64,000 bases of DNA from Cunninghamella blakesleeana (GCA_017871115.1 JAFCIZ010000002.1:761001-825000), one strand, 5' to 3'. Shown: positions 1 through 14,019, numbered from the stretch's first letter. A program made the numbers and translations. The notes: generated by a model not told the origin, from the letters alone.

Positions 1-154
1 TTTTTTGTTTTGTTTTTTTTTTGTTTTTAATAATAATACTGATAATATTAATAATAATAACAATAATAACAATAGTAATAATATTAGTTTTAGCTTGGAA
101 ATATATAACTCATAACTTATTTTTTTTATTTTTATTTTTATTTTTGAATAATAG

Positions 155-1236
155 AAAAAAAAAACTTTAGGTGTGGATAATGAAGTTATTACAAATGACT
201 TGGTAGGCTATGCTCATGTTGAAAATTTTGCTCTCAAAGTATTTTTAAGTGCGGATAATGAAGATAGAGCTGGGAATGCATCAAAGTAAATCAAATAAAT
301 AATAAAATACACTTAATGGATATATACTTATATAACTATCAAATACATATTCATATATTTATTATCTATTCATTGATATATATCATAGAAAAACAGCTAA
401 GACGTTCTTGGCAAGTTCAATCTTTTTAGAACTATTAAAAGTGTTTGGTGAAGTTGATGCAGAGGTAAAGAGATATATAAGAGATATAAATCTATGGGTA
501 TAGGTATAGGGTTATTATTATTATTATTATTTTAAAAAAAAAATACTTATATTTATTACAATCACAATTATTATTATTTTAGATTGAAGGAAAAATTAAA
601 TATGCCAAATGGAAAGCAGCTGATATCATGAAAGCGATACGTGAAGGACGTACACCTACTCCAGGGGCACCAGGTGAAAACGAAAATATTGAACAACAAA
701 CAGGATTACCAGATTTATCAACAACTGCTGATGTGGATAGTGAAGGGATAACAGCAACATCATCACCAACGTTACAATCACGACCACCACCTGCTATTTC
801 TGATTTTCCTAGTCCTCCCGCCAATTTTACAGAGCCTTTTTCACCATCACCTAAAGTTGCAAATAATGAAGATATTCATATACCACCACCACCAGCGGTA
901 ACTTCCTCATCTTCCTCATCATCTGTTTCTCCAAATATATCAACAACTACTCCTGTTCACCCTGTAAATCAAAATAACCACCCTTCTACTATATCGCCAA
1001 CACACTCATCATCACGTGTGCCTACTATGGTAGCAACACCAACAGCTGATCCAAGTGTTTCATCTATTACTGTAAATCAAAAAGCAATTGGTCAAAAAGA
1101 AATTGACGCTGCCCAAAAAAGAGCAAAATGGGCTATTAGTGCTTTGAATTATGAAGACGTGGCCACTGCTCGATTACAATTATTGGATGCTTTAAATGAA
1201 CTTGGTTTTAATTTGCAAAATAATTTTGGATATTAA
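155..1236 (+). CDS. VTA1: Vta1 / LIP5 ESCRT-III disassembly cofactor, 5' end outside the window
   Basis: Vta1/LIP5 activates the Vps4 AAA-ATPase that strips ESCRT-III from endosomal membranes during multivesicular body sorting. Exons read as about 155-285, 389-464 and 583-1236. The first two encode DNEVITNDLVGYAHVENFAL and then ADNEDRAGNASKKTAKTFL, a clear match to the MIT-like N-terminal region of Vta1 (human: DNEAIT, AHLENYALKMF, ADNEDRAG). A long Pro/Ser/Thr-rich linker follows. The C-terminus (AQKRAKWAISALNYEDV, then ATARLQLLDALNELGF) is the conserved Vta1 C-terminal helix pair that docks on Vps4. The start codon and first exon lie left of base 1, and bases 1-154 look like intron. The gene converges on CSN2 with a 338-nt gap. 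Family assignment is firm; the exact 5' edge of the first visible exon is not. Confidence 0.9.
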
Positions 1237-1574
1237 TCATGTAAACTAGCGTATATATATATATATTAATTTTATTTCATATATTAAGTATCTATGATTT
1301 ATTTTGTTCTGATTATAATTATTAAATATATATTTATAATATAATGAAGAGTTAAATTAAATAAAGATATAATGATAAGTCATAATAAAAGCATTCAACA
1401 TGCAAAAAATAATAATAATGGTTTATTTAAATATTGTAATCAATACTAACCTTTATATTCTCATATACATTCAGTAAAATAACAATAATAATAAACGAAA
1501 AAAGATATTTGATATATATTAAAAATAAAATAAAGGATAAAAATATATTTTTTTACGCTAAAGGGAATATTTAT
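1237..1574. other. Convergent intergenic gap, VTA1/CSN2
   Basis: AT-rich 3' flanks of two convergent genes, with TA runs and poly-A tracts. No ORF or RNA gene is seen. It presumably holds both polyadenylation regions. Confidence 0.6.
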
Positions 1575-3471
1575 TCAAGTGGATTTGCCTATTACTGTTT
1601 TACTGATTTGTGCAATATTTGTTGACCACTTATTCATCACTTCATACTTAAGATCATCTGTTAATCTATAAAAAAATAAAACATAAAATAAGAACAAAAA
1701 ATGTGCTCTTTAATCATACTATATCATATAACAATAATAATAATAATATTTATAAGATCATAAATAAGATATGTTATTTTACCTTTGATCTAATTCTAAC
1801 CTTTGATTCACTTGATCAATTTGTCCTGCAATTTTACCGTCCAAAATTAAACCTACTAACAATTCTTCTACATCATCAATAGATATATTTAATTGCTATT
1901 TCGATAATAAAAATAATGATATATAAATATAAAAAAATGTGGATGAGTAAAAATAATATATATATACATACATACATATATATGTTAATGTATTAGTCTT
2001 AAATCATATTACTTTTGAAATAAAGCTAATGTTTATCATAGTATATGGTTTAATAAGCTTGATTAACACTTGTGTCCGTATATTTTTAAGAACATCATCA
2101 ATATAAGTTCGAATAAATGAATCATCCATAATAGAAGCACGATTTACTATTTAAAATATATATATAAATAAATAAATAAAAGACATATTATGAAAAATAA
2201 TTATCGTTATTTATTTTATCATTTACTTTGCATTATCTTTCTTTTTTATTTACCTTGTAATATTTTTTCAAATTCTTTAATTTCTTTTCTTTGGTAAGCA
2301 GCAACTAAGTTTGTCATTGCAGCAATTTCTTTATCATTTTTATATCTATATACGTATATATATACCATTAATAACATATCTTTTCTTTTTCTTTTTTTTA
2401 TAAATAATTATAATAATAATAATAATTCATATACTGATGAACAAACTTACGGCTTTGTTTCTTGTGAATCAAAAGGATTAATTTGAGACTCTGTCAACAT
2501 ATTGGCCAATACTAAGTATTTTAGGACTTGAATACGTTGTGGGCTACCAGCTTCATCATAATTTTTAAATGATTCAAAAAAATCGGTTTGTGCTTTATCC
2601 CATTGTTCTATGGCGTAATAATTAAAGTATATAAAAGTAAATACATAAATATATGTTATTATATATAAATATCATAATGGTCTTTTTTCTTCTTCTTTTT
2701 TTTAAAAAAAAAGCAAACCTACTTTCACTCATATGCATTTTTCCACCACATTCACGAATGACACCCATAATACGGGGATGGGGAATAGCTGATCTTACAT
2801 GTAGACATTGCTGATAAAGTTCTTTTAATTTTTTTGTATTTTTGGTTGCTGTGTGCATTTGAATTTCTAATGCGAGAATTTCTAATAAATGTGTTCCTTT
2901 TCTTTGATCATCGGTACCATCATCTTTTTGACATGCTGTACGTAATTGTCTTAGAATCTATATATATATGTATAATTTAGTCATTCACTTGAATAAATAT
3001 ACACATGTATATAAAATGTCTTCATAGATATTACCTTATTTAATCGTCCATACTCTTTACGATCTAACCAAAGTTTGGCCAGTTTAAGATTCGTTTTTAC
3101 CCATAATCTTTCATTTTTTGTTTCAACCAAAGAATCTAGTGTTGTTTGATAAAATGCTTCCATAAATGCCATATCATCTGCGGTGGATGCATAATCCAAA
3201 ATATTATTGATAGTTTTTTCACTATAATTCCGCGTAACTGCTGATTTTGTATATAAAAGCAATTCTTTATAATATCGCAATGTCTAAATAAATATACACA
3301 AATGCATAATGAATAAAATAAACATAATATACATATATTGTATGTGCATAATGGTACTAATAATAGTTTATCTTACATCGTTGTGCCTATTAAGATGGAA
3401 TGATATTTTTGCCATTTGTTTTAAAGCCTTAAATCCCCTATTGCAGTTATATTATATATTTTTATTATTAC

Positions 3472-3510
<39 letters not shown>

Positions 3511-3975
3511 TGATATTGTTATTATTCCTATTTGTTAATAAATAAAATATATCAAAAGTCATTATCAATTATAAATGTTTATATTACCATTCTCCTTTTT
3601 CTTCTTCAGTATCTACTACGCTTTGGAATTCAGTAATAGCACCCTCGGGATCATCTTCTTTCCTTGCTATTTATAAGATAAAAAAAATTATTTAGCATAA
3701 GATATAAAGAGGTATACGTATGTATATTATTACTAGTAGTATTGTTTAATTTATATATTTCAAAAAAATAAGAAATTTAACCTTTAGCGTTATAATATTT
3801 ATTTTCCAAATCAACATCGGGTTCTTCGTCTTCGTCGTCTTCATAATCAAAATCGTAATCCTAATATTAAATATATACATTTAATAAAGGTTTCTCTTCA
3901 TGAAATTATATAATAAAATAAAAATTAACTTACTTGCTCATCGTCTTCCAACATAAAATCATCGTCGTCACTCAT
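1575..3975 (-). CDS. CSN2: COP9 signalosome subunit 2 (CSN2)
   Basis: CSN2 is the cullin-binding PCI subunit of the COP9 signalosome, which removes Nedd8 from cullin-RING ligases. About eleven exons run leftward from the ATG at 3975: 3934-3975, 3782-3860, 3588-3666, 3377-3437, about 3035-3283, about 2720-2956, about 2451-2609, about 2255-2345, about 2008-2150, about 1784-1899, and the last to 1575. The start [20 protein letters not shown] mirrors the acidic CSN2 N-terminus. Conserved blocks follow: [55 protein letters not shown] and a C-terminal PCI/winged-helix region ending [18 protein letters not shown]. Rough length is 450 aa, close to the usual 440-500. It is head-to-head with Raptor. 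Identification is secure; boundaries of the middle exons are approximate. Confidence 0.93.
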
Positions 3976-4411
3976 TTTTTATTTTGTATTGTTATATTAA
4001 TAAAATGAAGAAAAAAAAAAAGTAGAAGAGAAAAAAAAAGGTGGGTCAAAAAATAAAATTAAGCGCGATTTTTTTATAAAAATTAAATTTAAACTCAACT
4101 TTTTTTTCCTCAAACGTTTCCTTTTTCTTTCTCTTTTCTTTCTCTTTTTTTTCTCCTAGACTTTTTATTATTATTATTATTATTACTATTATTATTATTA
4201 TATATTTATATCCTATTTTCATTTTTGTTATAAAAATATATTTTTCAAGATTTATAATTTATTTACGGTAGGTTTAAAAAATGTTTGAGCAATATACATA
4301 TATATATATATATAAATAAATAGAATAATTACTTATTGGTTTAATATACATATATATATATATATATATACTCTTTCCTTTTCTTTTGTTGATAGTTGCT
4401 TTCTTTGAATC
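3976..4411. promoter_or_regulatory. Bidirectional promoter region CSN2 / Raptor
   Basis: This 436-nt gap separates two divergent start codons. It contains a long CT-rich stretch (about 4105-4160), the 17-bp string GGGTCAAAAAATAAAAT at 4043-4059 followed by AAGCGCG, an ATT trinucleotide run and TA runs just before the Raptor ATG. No other gene is seen. The promoter role is inferred from position. Confidence 0.5.
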
Positions 4412-7400
4412 ATGCCCGTAGCAACACCAAGATCAACTCTAGAGACAGTTGAAGATTCACAAAATACGAATAGCGCACTTGTCAACGGTAATAATAATAA
4501 TATTCGTTCAGCAAATGAAGGAAACATACAACAAGATTATAATAAGTCAACAATTAGACATGGTTTCGATCAAGAAGTATTTGAAGAAGATATTATACGA
4601 TTCTTATATTATTCAGAAAAACGGCATGAAACTAATGCCAAACCTCATTCTATACCTCGTGGTACACTATTAGATTGGGTAAAGAAAAGATAAATATAAT
4701 AAACTGAAAATATATTATATATGACAAATTTGTATATTTGTATATATATACATATTTTATTTAAGAACAAATCATTTTTATCTATTACTAATAATAATAC
4801 CACTTTTTTCCTTTTATTTTATTAAAAATAGAGACTTCGTGAAAGGATTAAAACAGTTTCAGGTATACATGATATTTTTTTTATAATATAGTATAGTATG
4901 ATATATTATACTATATTATACTACGTATAACTTATATTGACACATATTGGTTATTGTTATTATTATTTATGTTTAGGTTTACTTGTGGTATGTTTAAATA
5001 TTGGTACTGATCCTCCTGATGTCGTTAAAACTAGTCCATGTGCCAAGCTTGAATGTTGGATTGACCCTTTTCTTGTCATTCCCCAAAAATCTTTGGAAAC
5101 CATTGGAAAAAATTTACATACTCAATATGAAAACATCAATAGTAGAACACGGTTTAAACTCTCTTTGGATCCATCGGTAGAAGAAACAAAAAAATTAAGT
5201 TGTCAAACTCGTAGAAATGCTAAAGAAGAACGAATTCTCTTTCATTATAATGGTCATGGTGTACCAAAACCCACAGCAAGTGGTGAAATCTGGGTGTTCA
5301 ATAGAAACTATACTCAATATATTCCAGTTTCCTTGTTTGATTTACAATCGTGGTTAGGCTCACCTGTGATTTATGTTTGGGATTGCTCTTCTGCTGGAAA
5401 TATTGTCAACGCATTTAATCGCTTTGCAGAACAACGTGATAATGAAGCTTTACGGCTTGCTCAACAACATCAAGGTAATGCACCTTCATCATCTTGGAAA
5501 GATTGTATCCAGCTTGCAGCTTGTGGACCTACAGAAACATTACCTATGAATCCCGATTTACCAGCTGATGTGTTTACTTCTTGTTTAACAACACCAATTG
5601 AAATGTCTTTAAGATGGGTGATTATGCGTAATCCTTTATTAACTTCTAATATAACTATGGATATGGTATTAAGATTACCTGGTTGTGCAAAAGAAAGAAG
5701 AACACCATTAGGGGAATTAAATTGGATATTTACAGCTGTAACTGATACAATTGCTTGGTGTGTTTTACAGGATCAACCTGAGTTATTTAAACGATTGTTT
5801 AGACAAGATCTGATGGTAGCTTCCATGTTTAGAAACTTTTTATTAGCTGAGCGTATAATGCGATCCTATCAATGTACACCAATCTCAACACCAAAATTAC
5901 CTGACACACATGATCACCCTATGTGGCAAGCATGGGACTTGGCAGTAGATATGTGCCTTTTTCAATTACCTGCTTTATTGGCTGCGGAAAACGGTGGAAC
6001 ACCTTACCAATACCAACCTAGTAGCTTTTTTGCGGAACAATTAACAGCTTTTGAAGTGTGGTTATCAGAAGGTGCAGTTAATCCAAAAATACCTGAGCAA
6101 CTTCCAATCGTATTACAAGTTCTTTTGAGTCAAGTGCATCGTCTCCGTGCTTTAATCTTACTTAGTCGATTTTTAGATCTTGGACCATGGGCAGTCAATG
6201 CAGCCTTATCAGTTGGTATCTTTCCTTATGTACTCAAATTATTACAAAGTCCCGCGGCCGAATTGAAACCTGTTTTGGTCTTTATTTGGGCTCGTATCTT
6301 GGCAGTAGATCGATCATGTCAAAACGATTTATTAAAGGACCATGGATATGCTTATTTTATCAATATTTTGACACCGAATAATGCTATGCTTAGTATTCCT
6401 CATGTATCAGAACATCGTGCCATGAGTGCCTTTATCTTATCTGTATTTTGTACGAATTTTAAAATGGGTCAACAAGCTTGTTTACGCGGTAATGTAATTG
6501 CAGCCTGTTTAGCCCATGTCAAAGACGCCGATCCATTATTACGTCAATGGGTATGTTTATGCTTAGCTCAAGTATGGATGAATAATAGTGAAGCCAAAGC
6601 TGCAGCCATTGCAGAAAATGGCCATGAAAAATTATGTGGTATGTTAACAGACAGTGTTCCTGAAGTGCGTGCCTCTGCTATGTATGCTCTTGGTACCTTC
6701 CTTGGTGATACAAATAAAACGGAACAAATTATTAATATTGAACATAATATCGCCATTGCTTCTTTAGTGGCTATGTCAGATGGATCACCTGTTGTTAGAA
6801 AAGAATTTGTTATTGCTTTATCACATGTAGTACATCAAGTTGGCCCTAATAAATTTTTATTAGCAGCAAGTCAAACTATAGATGAAGATCATCACCGTTC
6901 TATCAATGAAAACAATAGTCATGGGAAACCAAGAAAATTAAGTCGCCCCATTTCTTCTATGTTGGCGGAATTAAAAGCAAATAATGAAAATAATAATCAT
7001 TACAGTTCAACTAGTTTTGATTCAGTTTATGCTGTTATTTGGAAAGCTTTATTAAATTTATCGGTCGATCCTTTCCCAGAAGTAGCCAAATCGGCCGCTC
7101 TTGTCATTGATCATATCAATGCTATATTGCTTAGTACACCAACTATTGGCGAATATGCTTCTTCCATTGTACGTGAATCATTACAACAACAATTTAATAA
7201 TAACGACTCATTAAATTCACTTGGACAATTGGAAAATAATAGTAATAACAATAATAATACCCAACCTTCATCTTTATATAATAACCCGGATGATTCATCG
7301 TCTCCTAATCGTCCTACTAAATTAACGCGATCCGTCTCCTTTGCATCTACCCTTAGAACTATATATAATTTTGGAAATGCTACTGGACCTTCAGATCAGC

Positions 7401-9413
7401 CAGGTGTTGCAGCAGCGCCTAACACTGCTTCTTCCACATCAAACCATAAAGTTGTACCTAGATCAACTTCATCAGGATCACCACGTATAAGTAATTTAGG
7501 ATTAAATTCTGGTTCATCAACTGGTTTTGAAAATACAACTGCAAATAATGAAAATAGTGTTTTACCATTAACTTCGGAATTCTACGATTGGAGCTGTGAA
7601 TATTTCACTGAACCTCAAATGAGAGTAAGTTAATAATGATATAATATAATAAATAAACACATTGCAATATTTTTCGGAATATTTATTAAACCAAGTTGTA
7701 TATATATGATCATTACATAGGCTGCTGAATCAGATGAACCTGGAAGTATTGTTTATACCCAACGCAAATGGCGTCGTGGACGCAATGAAAAAATTTTAAT
7801 GGAAACAAACGCTACCAAGGTGATGGCAGGATCCAGCCGATGGGAAGAGCAAATTATTTCTGTGCATAATGAAACTGAAGCAACACATTTACTATTCCAC
7901 CAATATGAACCTCATCTTGTTGCATCTGATGCATATAATTGTTTAGTGTAAGTCTTTCCTTCTAATTATTTATATATTGACCTGATTTTCTTATATTTCT
8001 ATTTTCTTGTTTTTATTTTTGTAAATAATAGTGTTTGGAATTGGAAAACAGGTGAACCATTAAGTGTCATTGATAATCACAACCCTTCACAAAGTAGTAT
8101 AACAGATATGAAATTTATTAATGAAGATGATGTAGCTTTGTTATTAACAAGCTCAGGTAATCATTTTAAAATAATTTTATTTATGGATATGTACATACAC
8201 CCATATACATATATGAATGGCATTATTAATTTTTATTATTTATTATTTAATTTTATTTTTTAAAAAAAAGATGATGGAGTCGTTAGATTATATAAAAACT
8301 ATGATGGTAGTGAACAGGAAGAAGCTATTCTAGTTAGTTCATGGCGAGCTTTGAAATATATGGAAAAAAGTAATTCAAGGCAAAGTGGCCTTATTTGTGA
8401 ATGGCATCAAGGACGTGGAACCTTATTTACTGGTGGTGATGCAAGAGTGATTAAAGTTTGGGATGCACATCAAGAAATGTCAGTTATGGTAAGTCTTTTT
8501 CTTCTAACTTAAATATATATATATTTATTTATTTATTTTTATTATTTATAGGATATTGTAACTCAATCAACAGGATGTGTTACAAGTCTTACAAGTGATC
8601 AAATTAGTGGAGAAATTCTTATAGCTGGTTTTGGGGATGGATCAGTAGGGGTATATGATCGACGTTTAAGACCATCACATGCGTAAGCTTTAATATATAT
8701 AAATACACAAATAGTGGATATATTTATATTCAAAAAAAAAAAAACCACATTAATTATTTGACATTATTACTTTTTTTTTAAAATAATAATAATAATAATA
8801 ATAATAATAATTACAGATTGGTACGTCGATGGGATGAGCATGATGCCTGGGTTACTGGTGTTCATTTACAAAAGGATGGAAATCGTGAGCTTGTATCTGG
8901 TAGTTCAAATGGTGATATAAAAATATGGGATATTAGAGAATCACAATCAATTCGAACTATAGATGCACATAGCGATATGACTTCAATAGCTATACATGAT
9001 CATGCTCAAGTTATTGCTAGGTAATTAATATAAAAAAAGAAAGCACAAAATAACAACTGAAATTTTAAAAATATTATTGCTCATTTACTCGATATTAAAT
9101 ACTAACATATATTTATTTTATTTATGTAGTTCTGGAGATGATCATGTTATTAACTTTTGGAACATTGATGGAACAAAATTATCATCCGTTCGACCTTCAT
9201 CTGGATTTTTAGGCCAAAAAGGATCTTGTACAAGAGCATTATCATTTCATCCTAATCTTATGGTCTCTGCTGCAAGTAGCGATGATGGTTATATCACTGT
9301 AAGAAAATTAAAACTGTTAGAATATTAATGATAGCATATATCTAATAATATTTACTAATAACAAAATTATTCTAATTATTTTATTTTATTTATAGTTATA
9401 TGGAACTCATTAA
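4412..9413 (+). CDS. Raptor (Kog1/Mip1), TORC1 scaffold subunit
   Basis: Raptor recruits substrates to TOR kinase in TORC1. Ten exons fit: 4412-4678, 4832-4862, 4977-7624, 7721-7947, 8032-8156, 8271-8488, 8552-8682, 8817-9020, 9130-9298 and 9396-9413. They total 4038 nt, giving 1345 aa, which is a normal Raptor length. The N-terminus carries the raptor caspase-like fold: RHETNAKPHSIPRGTLLDW, GTDPPDVVKTSPCAKLECWIDP, RRNAKEERILFHYNGHGVP, EIWVFNRNYTQYIP and VIYVWDCSSAGNIV. HEAT-like repeats follow (VRKEFVIALSHVV and similar), then an Asn/Ser-rich linker, then seven-blade WD40 repeats (WDEHDAWVTGVHL, GDIKIWDIRESQSI). The last exon is only 18 nt (LYGTH and stop) and completes the final strand. The 31-nt second exon is required to restore TVSGLLVVCLN. 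The large third exon carries most of the protein. Confidence 0.95.
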
Positions 9414-9849
9414 TCCTCAATTATATATTTTTTTTAATTTCTAGCCAATGTAAATTTGTATACTTTTTATTTTTATTACTATTCATTTACTTGTTCAATT
9501 CATAGAATAACTTATTCTACTATCAATTTATTATTATTATTTTTACTATTATTATTGTTACGATATATCTTTATTGGAATTACATTATATTAAACATAAA
9601 AGGTTTTTACTTATTTTTAGTACATCCTTAAAAACTTAAAACTGTTTCGACAAAGAATAGCATAGAAACATTAATGTGGAATTGAGATTAAATTTTTTTT
9701 TTTCTGCAACAATTCAGGAAATTTAATAAGGAGAATTTTTTTTGATCATTTCCTTTTTTTCTCTTCTTTTCTTTTCTATTCTAAAATAATATAGAAATCA
9801 TTATTTATTATTATTTGTTTGTTTTTATTTATTCATTTAATATAATATA
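9414..9849. other. Raptor 3' flank and MFS gene promoter
   Basis: AT-rich, with pyrimidine-rich blocks at about 9685-9700 and 9750-9780 (TTTTTTCTCTTCTTTTC) before the next ATG. No gene is seen. Confidence 0.4.
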
Positions 9850-12059
9850 ATGGGGACAACTTTTATCCTTCCCAAACTGCTCTTTGTCAGTTTATATATG
9901 CTCTATGGGTCAGCAATTGGATATATAGCTATTTTCTACAGTGAATCACTAAAAAGATCTGCAGAACAGATTGGATTTATTTTAGCAACACCCTATTTTA
10001 TACAGGTAATATATACTAACTTATATATATACGTATCTACATACACAAATATATATAAATATATGCATATATATATATTTATATATTTATATATAACCAA
10101 GTATTTTATTTAATACTTGTTTTATTATATATATTATTCTAGGCTATTTCTTCACCATTATGGACATCTATTGTTGACAAACATCCAAAATACCATGGCC
10201 TATTGACAGCTTGTCTTATTACTATTGGTGGGTCAAGCATTCTTGCTCTTTTACCCTTATCTGATCAAGTAGATAATTATAGCGACTCTGTTATATTAGC
10301 TTTTACTATGGTATTAACTTTTATATTTGCCTTCTGTGGAAGTCCTGTGGTTGCCCTTATTGATAGCGCCGTCTTAAAATTATTGGGTGATCAGAAAATT
10401 CTATATGGTAAAAAAAAAAAAAAAAAAGGAAAAGTTCAGGGCGGTTATGTATATAAGAAAAAGTGAAGAAAGAATTAGAAACTAATACTTTTTTTGTTTT
10501 TATTTTTATAATTATAATTTAATTTTCTTCAGGTAGTCAGCGATTATTTGGATCTCTTTCTAATGGAATTTGTTTATCCGCCGTCGGTGTTTTAGTTGGT
10601 GAATATGGCATTCGATCTTCCTTTTATATTTTTGCTATTGGTACTATATGCCTGGTGATTTTTTCTCTGTGTATACGATTTGATGAAGGGGCTTATTCAA
10701 CAGAAGAAGCTCAACGATTACTTAGCAAACCTGATGTACGTGGTAACTATGCATATGATCCACAATTACAAGCAGATGGGGGTGATCAGGATGATAATGA
10801 TGAAGAAAATTATTCTAGAAGAACCTCTTTTGCAACAGAGCATAATGTACCATATTATTCTCAACATTCCAACCTGAACTTAAGTAGTACTAATCAACAA
10901 CCACCTCAGGATTACCCTAATATCTGGCGTCGTGATAGTATTGCTAGCCATGCCAATACTTTATTAATGGATGAAGAAGACAGCCGACGCTACTATCAAC
11001 TTTTACAAACAATCACCTCCTCAACTACTTACGCCGCCATGGATGCTCAATCCGAAGCTAATCAAGCACTTTCTCATACAGATGAATTGCCTTCTATCGG
11101 TTTGGCTTTATCACGTATACCTACTGTAGAAACTTCATTGGCTGCCTTTGCAACGGTAGGACAGGTCGACGGGAATCAGCCTTTGGAAAAATCAATTGTA
11201 CTGACATTTAAAGTACAATGTTTTTTTATCACTATTTTATCCTTTGGTATCGCCTATTCCATGATCAGTCAGTTTTTATTTATTATCTACAGAGATTTGG
11301 GAATGAGTCCTTCCTTAATGGGTTTAACAGGTGTCATAGCTGGTGTCTCTGAAATTCTTACTTTTTATATCTCAACAAAGGTAAGATAAAAAAAATTAAA
11401 AAAAAAAAGTGTTATCGTGGAAAAGGAAATAGAACAAAAAAGAACTAACATAGAAAAAAAAAAGACCTGTCATAAGAATTATCATAAAAAAAAAAAAAAG
11501 ATACTGACTTTTAATTTTTGCGTAGCTTTTTAATAGATATAGTGTTGTTGAAATGGTCACTCTCCCACTTATTTTATTTATGATTAGAAATTCAGTATTT
11601 TTATTTTTAAAAGAAAATGACCCAATTTCAATTTGTATTGCATTAGGATTTCAAGTTGTCAATGGTAAGTATATTCATATTAATATGGTTAAGATGATTA
11701 TTAAAACAAATAGAAAAGAAACAATAAAATTTATATTAAAAAAAGTAAGATAAGGTACGTTACAATAAATTTCTATTATTTCTATTATTTATTTATTACT
11801 ATATATAGGTTTCTGCTATGCACTTCTTTGGTCGACTTTTGTCAAAGCCGTTGGTTCCTTCTTTCCCGATAATCAAAAAGCGATGGCCCAAGGTATTTTG
11901 GCAGCTCTTTTCTCAGGGCTTGGCTATGGTATAGGGTCTGTTAGTAGTGGATATATTTATGGATTTTATGGGTATGAAGCTTTATTTAATACTTCAATCG
12001 GTATAACCTTATTTAGCTTGTGTGTATTTTTGATAGGATGCAGAAAGATGACATGGTGA
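9850..12059 (+). CDS. MFS permease, MFS_1_like / MFSD6-type
   Basis: Integral membrane transporter of the major facilitator superfamily; the substrate is unknown. Exons 9850-10005, 10143-10407, 10533-11380, 11526-11664 and 11809-12059 sum to 1659 nt (552 aa). The start is the first ATG, and the protein opens directly in a membrane helix (LPKLLFVSLYMLYGSAIGY). There are about six helices before a roughly 150-residue acidic, Ser/Asn/Gln-rich cytosolic loop (residues about 210-350). The second helical half begins FKVQCFFITILSFGIAYSM. Features typical of MFS_1_like proteins are SPLWTSIVDKHPKYHG (loop 2-3 'A motif' region) and FCGSPVVALIDSAVL. The C-terminal helices (FSGLGYGIGSVSSGYIYGFY) resemble nucleoside- or LacY-like carriers. 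It ends in a short basic tail (GCRKMTW). Family call is good; no substrate can be claimed. Confidence 0.82.
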
Positions 12060-12938
12060 TGATGGATTTTGTCCAACATATAAAATAATAATAATAATAA
12101 TAAAAATAGAAATTACCTTCATTTTTTCTTTTCTTCTATTTTTCCATTCTTCTTTTATAATTTATTATTTTATATTTGTGTTCATACATATGGACATGTG
12201 AGCGTTTATATTTACATATGTAATTACATATATTTACATATATTAATATATATTTTTATATAATTGTATAGATAGAATAAATTAATAATGTCTGTGTGTA
12301 CTAAGGAGTTCAAATATAATATATATATATATATATATAACTATTAAGGAGTTGAGTTATTTGTTTGGTTACATAAAAATTTTTTTATATATTTTATCGA
12401 TAGCATTAAAAAGTTTTTTTATATATAATATATATATATATATAAATATATATAAATATATTTTATATTACTATTATCAATGTTTAAAAAAGATCAGCAT
12501 TCTATTTAGTTCACTTATCCGATAATGATCCAATGTTTTTTCCCCCTAAGACCCAAGAAATTAAGCCAAAAAAAATAATAATAACGTGATGAACCCTTTT
12601 TCTTTATTTGCTAACCTTAATTTCGCCATCACTTTGCCTCTTTCTTTCTTTCATTTATCTATTTTTTTTTAAAAAATATATATATATAGATAAGTTGAAT
12701 TAATAATTATATAATTATATAATAAAATTAAACATGATCCTACTTAAAATCACTAAAAGCACTCAATTTTTTTTTTCTCTCACTTTTTTAGATATCAAGG
12801 AACAATGAAAATAAGCTTTAAGGTTCCGCCATATGTATATAAAATCTAAGATTCTTTTTCATTTTTTTTTTCTTTCTTCCTTCAATTTTTTTATTTTTTT
12901 TAGAAATAATAAATAATAATAATAAAGAAATAAACAAT
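12060..12938. promoter_or_regulatory. Long intergenic region with zinc-finger gene promoter
   Basis: This 879-nt AT-rich stretch has several TA runs (for example 12322-12339 and 12421-12460). Nearer the next gene are TTCTCTCACTTTTTTAG at about 12775 and a TATA-like ATGTATATAAAATC at about 12834-12847, about 100 nt upstream of the ATG. No extra gene is seen. Confidence 0.4.
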
Positions 12939-13519
12939 ATGAAAACTTTATACTCAAGTCCTGCAAATGGTTCCTGTGCTTTTTTAAAATCTACTATCTA
13001 CACGAAAAATAAGAATGACCAACAATACACTTGTGAAATCTGTCAAAAAAGTTTCAATCGTCCCAGTGCATTACAAACCCATAGTTATATCCATACAGGT
13101 GAAAAACCATATCAATGTACTGTGTAAGTTTATATCCCTTTTCTCATACATTATTATCTTTTTATTATGATCGATTATAACGAATGAAAGGTTAATTTTT
13201 TTTAATACATAGATATGGCTGTGGAAGACGATTTTCTGTAATAAGTAATTTAAGACGTCATTCAAAGGTACACAATAGAGCTAATTTACAAAGGACTCGG
13301 TTATCCTCTTATGAAAGACATCATTATGTCCAGAAATTAATTGATAGAACCTCCTTACATAAAAACATTCCTTTACAACCAAAAGTTTCAACTCATGATT
13401 CGGCAATTCATTATAATCATCAACAACCACAATTGCATTCACAGACACAACAACATAATAAAAATGATTCTCATACTTTTCCTTTGTTATCTATCCAATG
13501 GCTCATTAATCATGAATAA
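12939..13519 (+). CDS. Small C2H2 zinc-finger protein (two fingers)
   Basis: Probable DNA-binding transcription factor. Two exons, 12939-13123 and 13213-13519, give 163 aa (492 nt). The intron falls inside finger 2. Finger 1 (residues about 30-52) has C-x2-C, then a QKSFNRPSALQTH helix and H-x3-H. It is joined by a TGEKPY linker to finger 2 (residues about 58-82), whose C-x4-C spacing and SVISNLRRHSKVH helix are intact. The C-terminal half is His/Gln/Asn-rich with no recognised domain. In fungi this finger pair resembles stress or morphogenesis regulators, but the flanks do not let me name an orthologue. The start is the first ATG after an A-rich leader, and a TATA-like box lies about 100 nt upstream. 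Confidence 0.85.
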
Positions 13520-13988
13520 TTTTAATAATCATATATATATTTTTATTTCTTTCTTCTATTCTATTCGATTACTTTTTTTGTAAAAAAAAAAAAAAAAGAG
13601 TATCGCTTTTATTTATTTATTTATTTATTACTATTATACTCATGCTCATTTGTTTGTTTACACAGAGCTTTTTTTTATCCATATAAAAAAAAATAGCTTA
13701 TTTTTATAATTAAAAAGTCTTATCTTTTTAAAAAAAACCTTCCCCCCTTCTCTATTTATCATAATTATTTTTATTTTATTTTTTTAAGAACAAAAAATTA
13801 TTTAATAAATAAAATAACGATTTATGCTTTTCTAAAAAATTGTATAGTATGCATTCCTTTTTTATTAGTATTACGCAGGTGTAGTAACTAATTACCTTTT
13901 TTATTTTATAAAATTTACATTGTGAAAGAAATAAACCCCGGCGGAATTTTAATCCTTCTGCTTAAAGCTTTTGTATCATTTTTTTGTT

Positions 13989-14019
<31 letters not shown>

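Noticed and set aside
3309..3545. ORF with a long Leu run on +
   Set aside because: It reads an ATT repeat within a CSN2 intron, and the opposite strand holds CSN2 exons.
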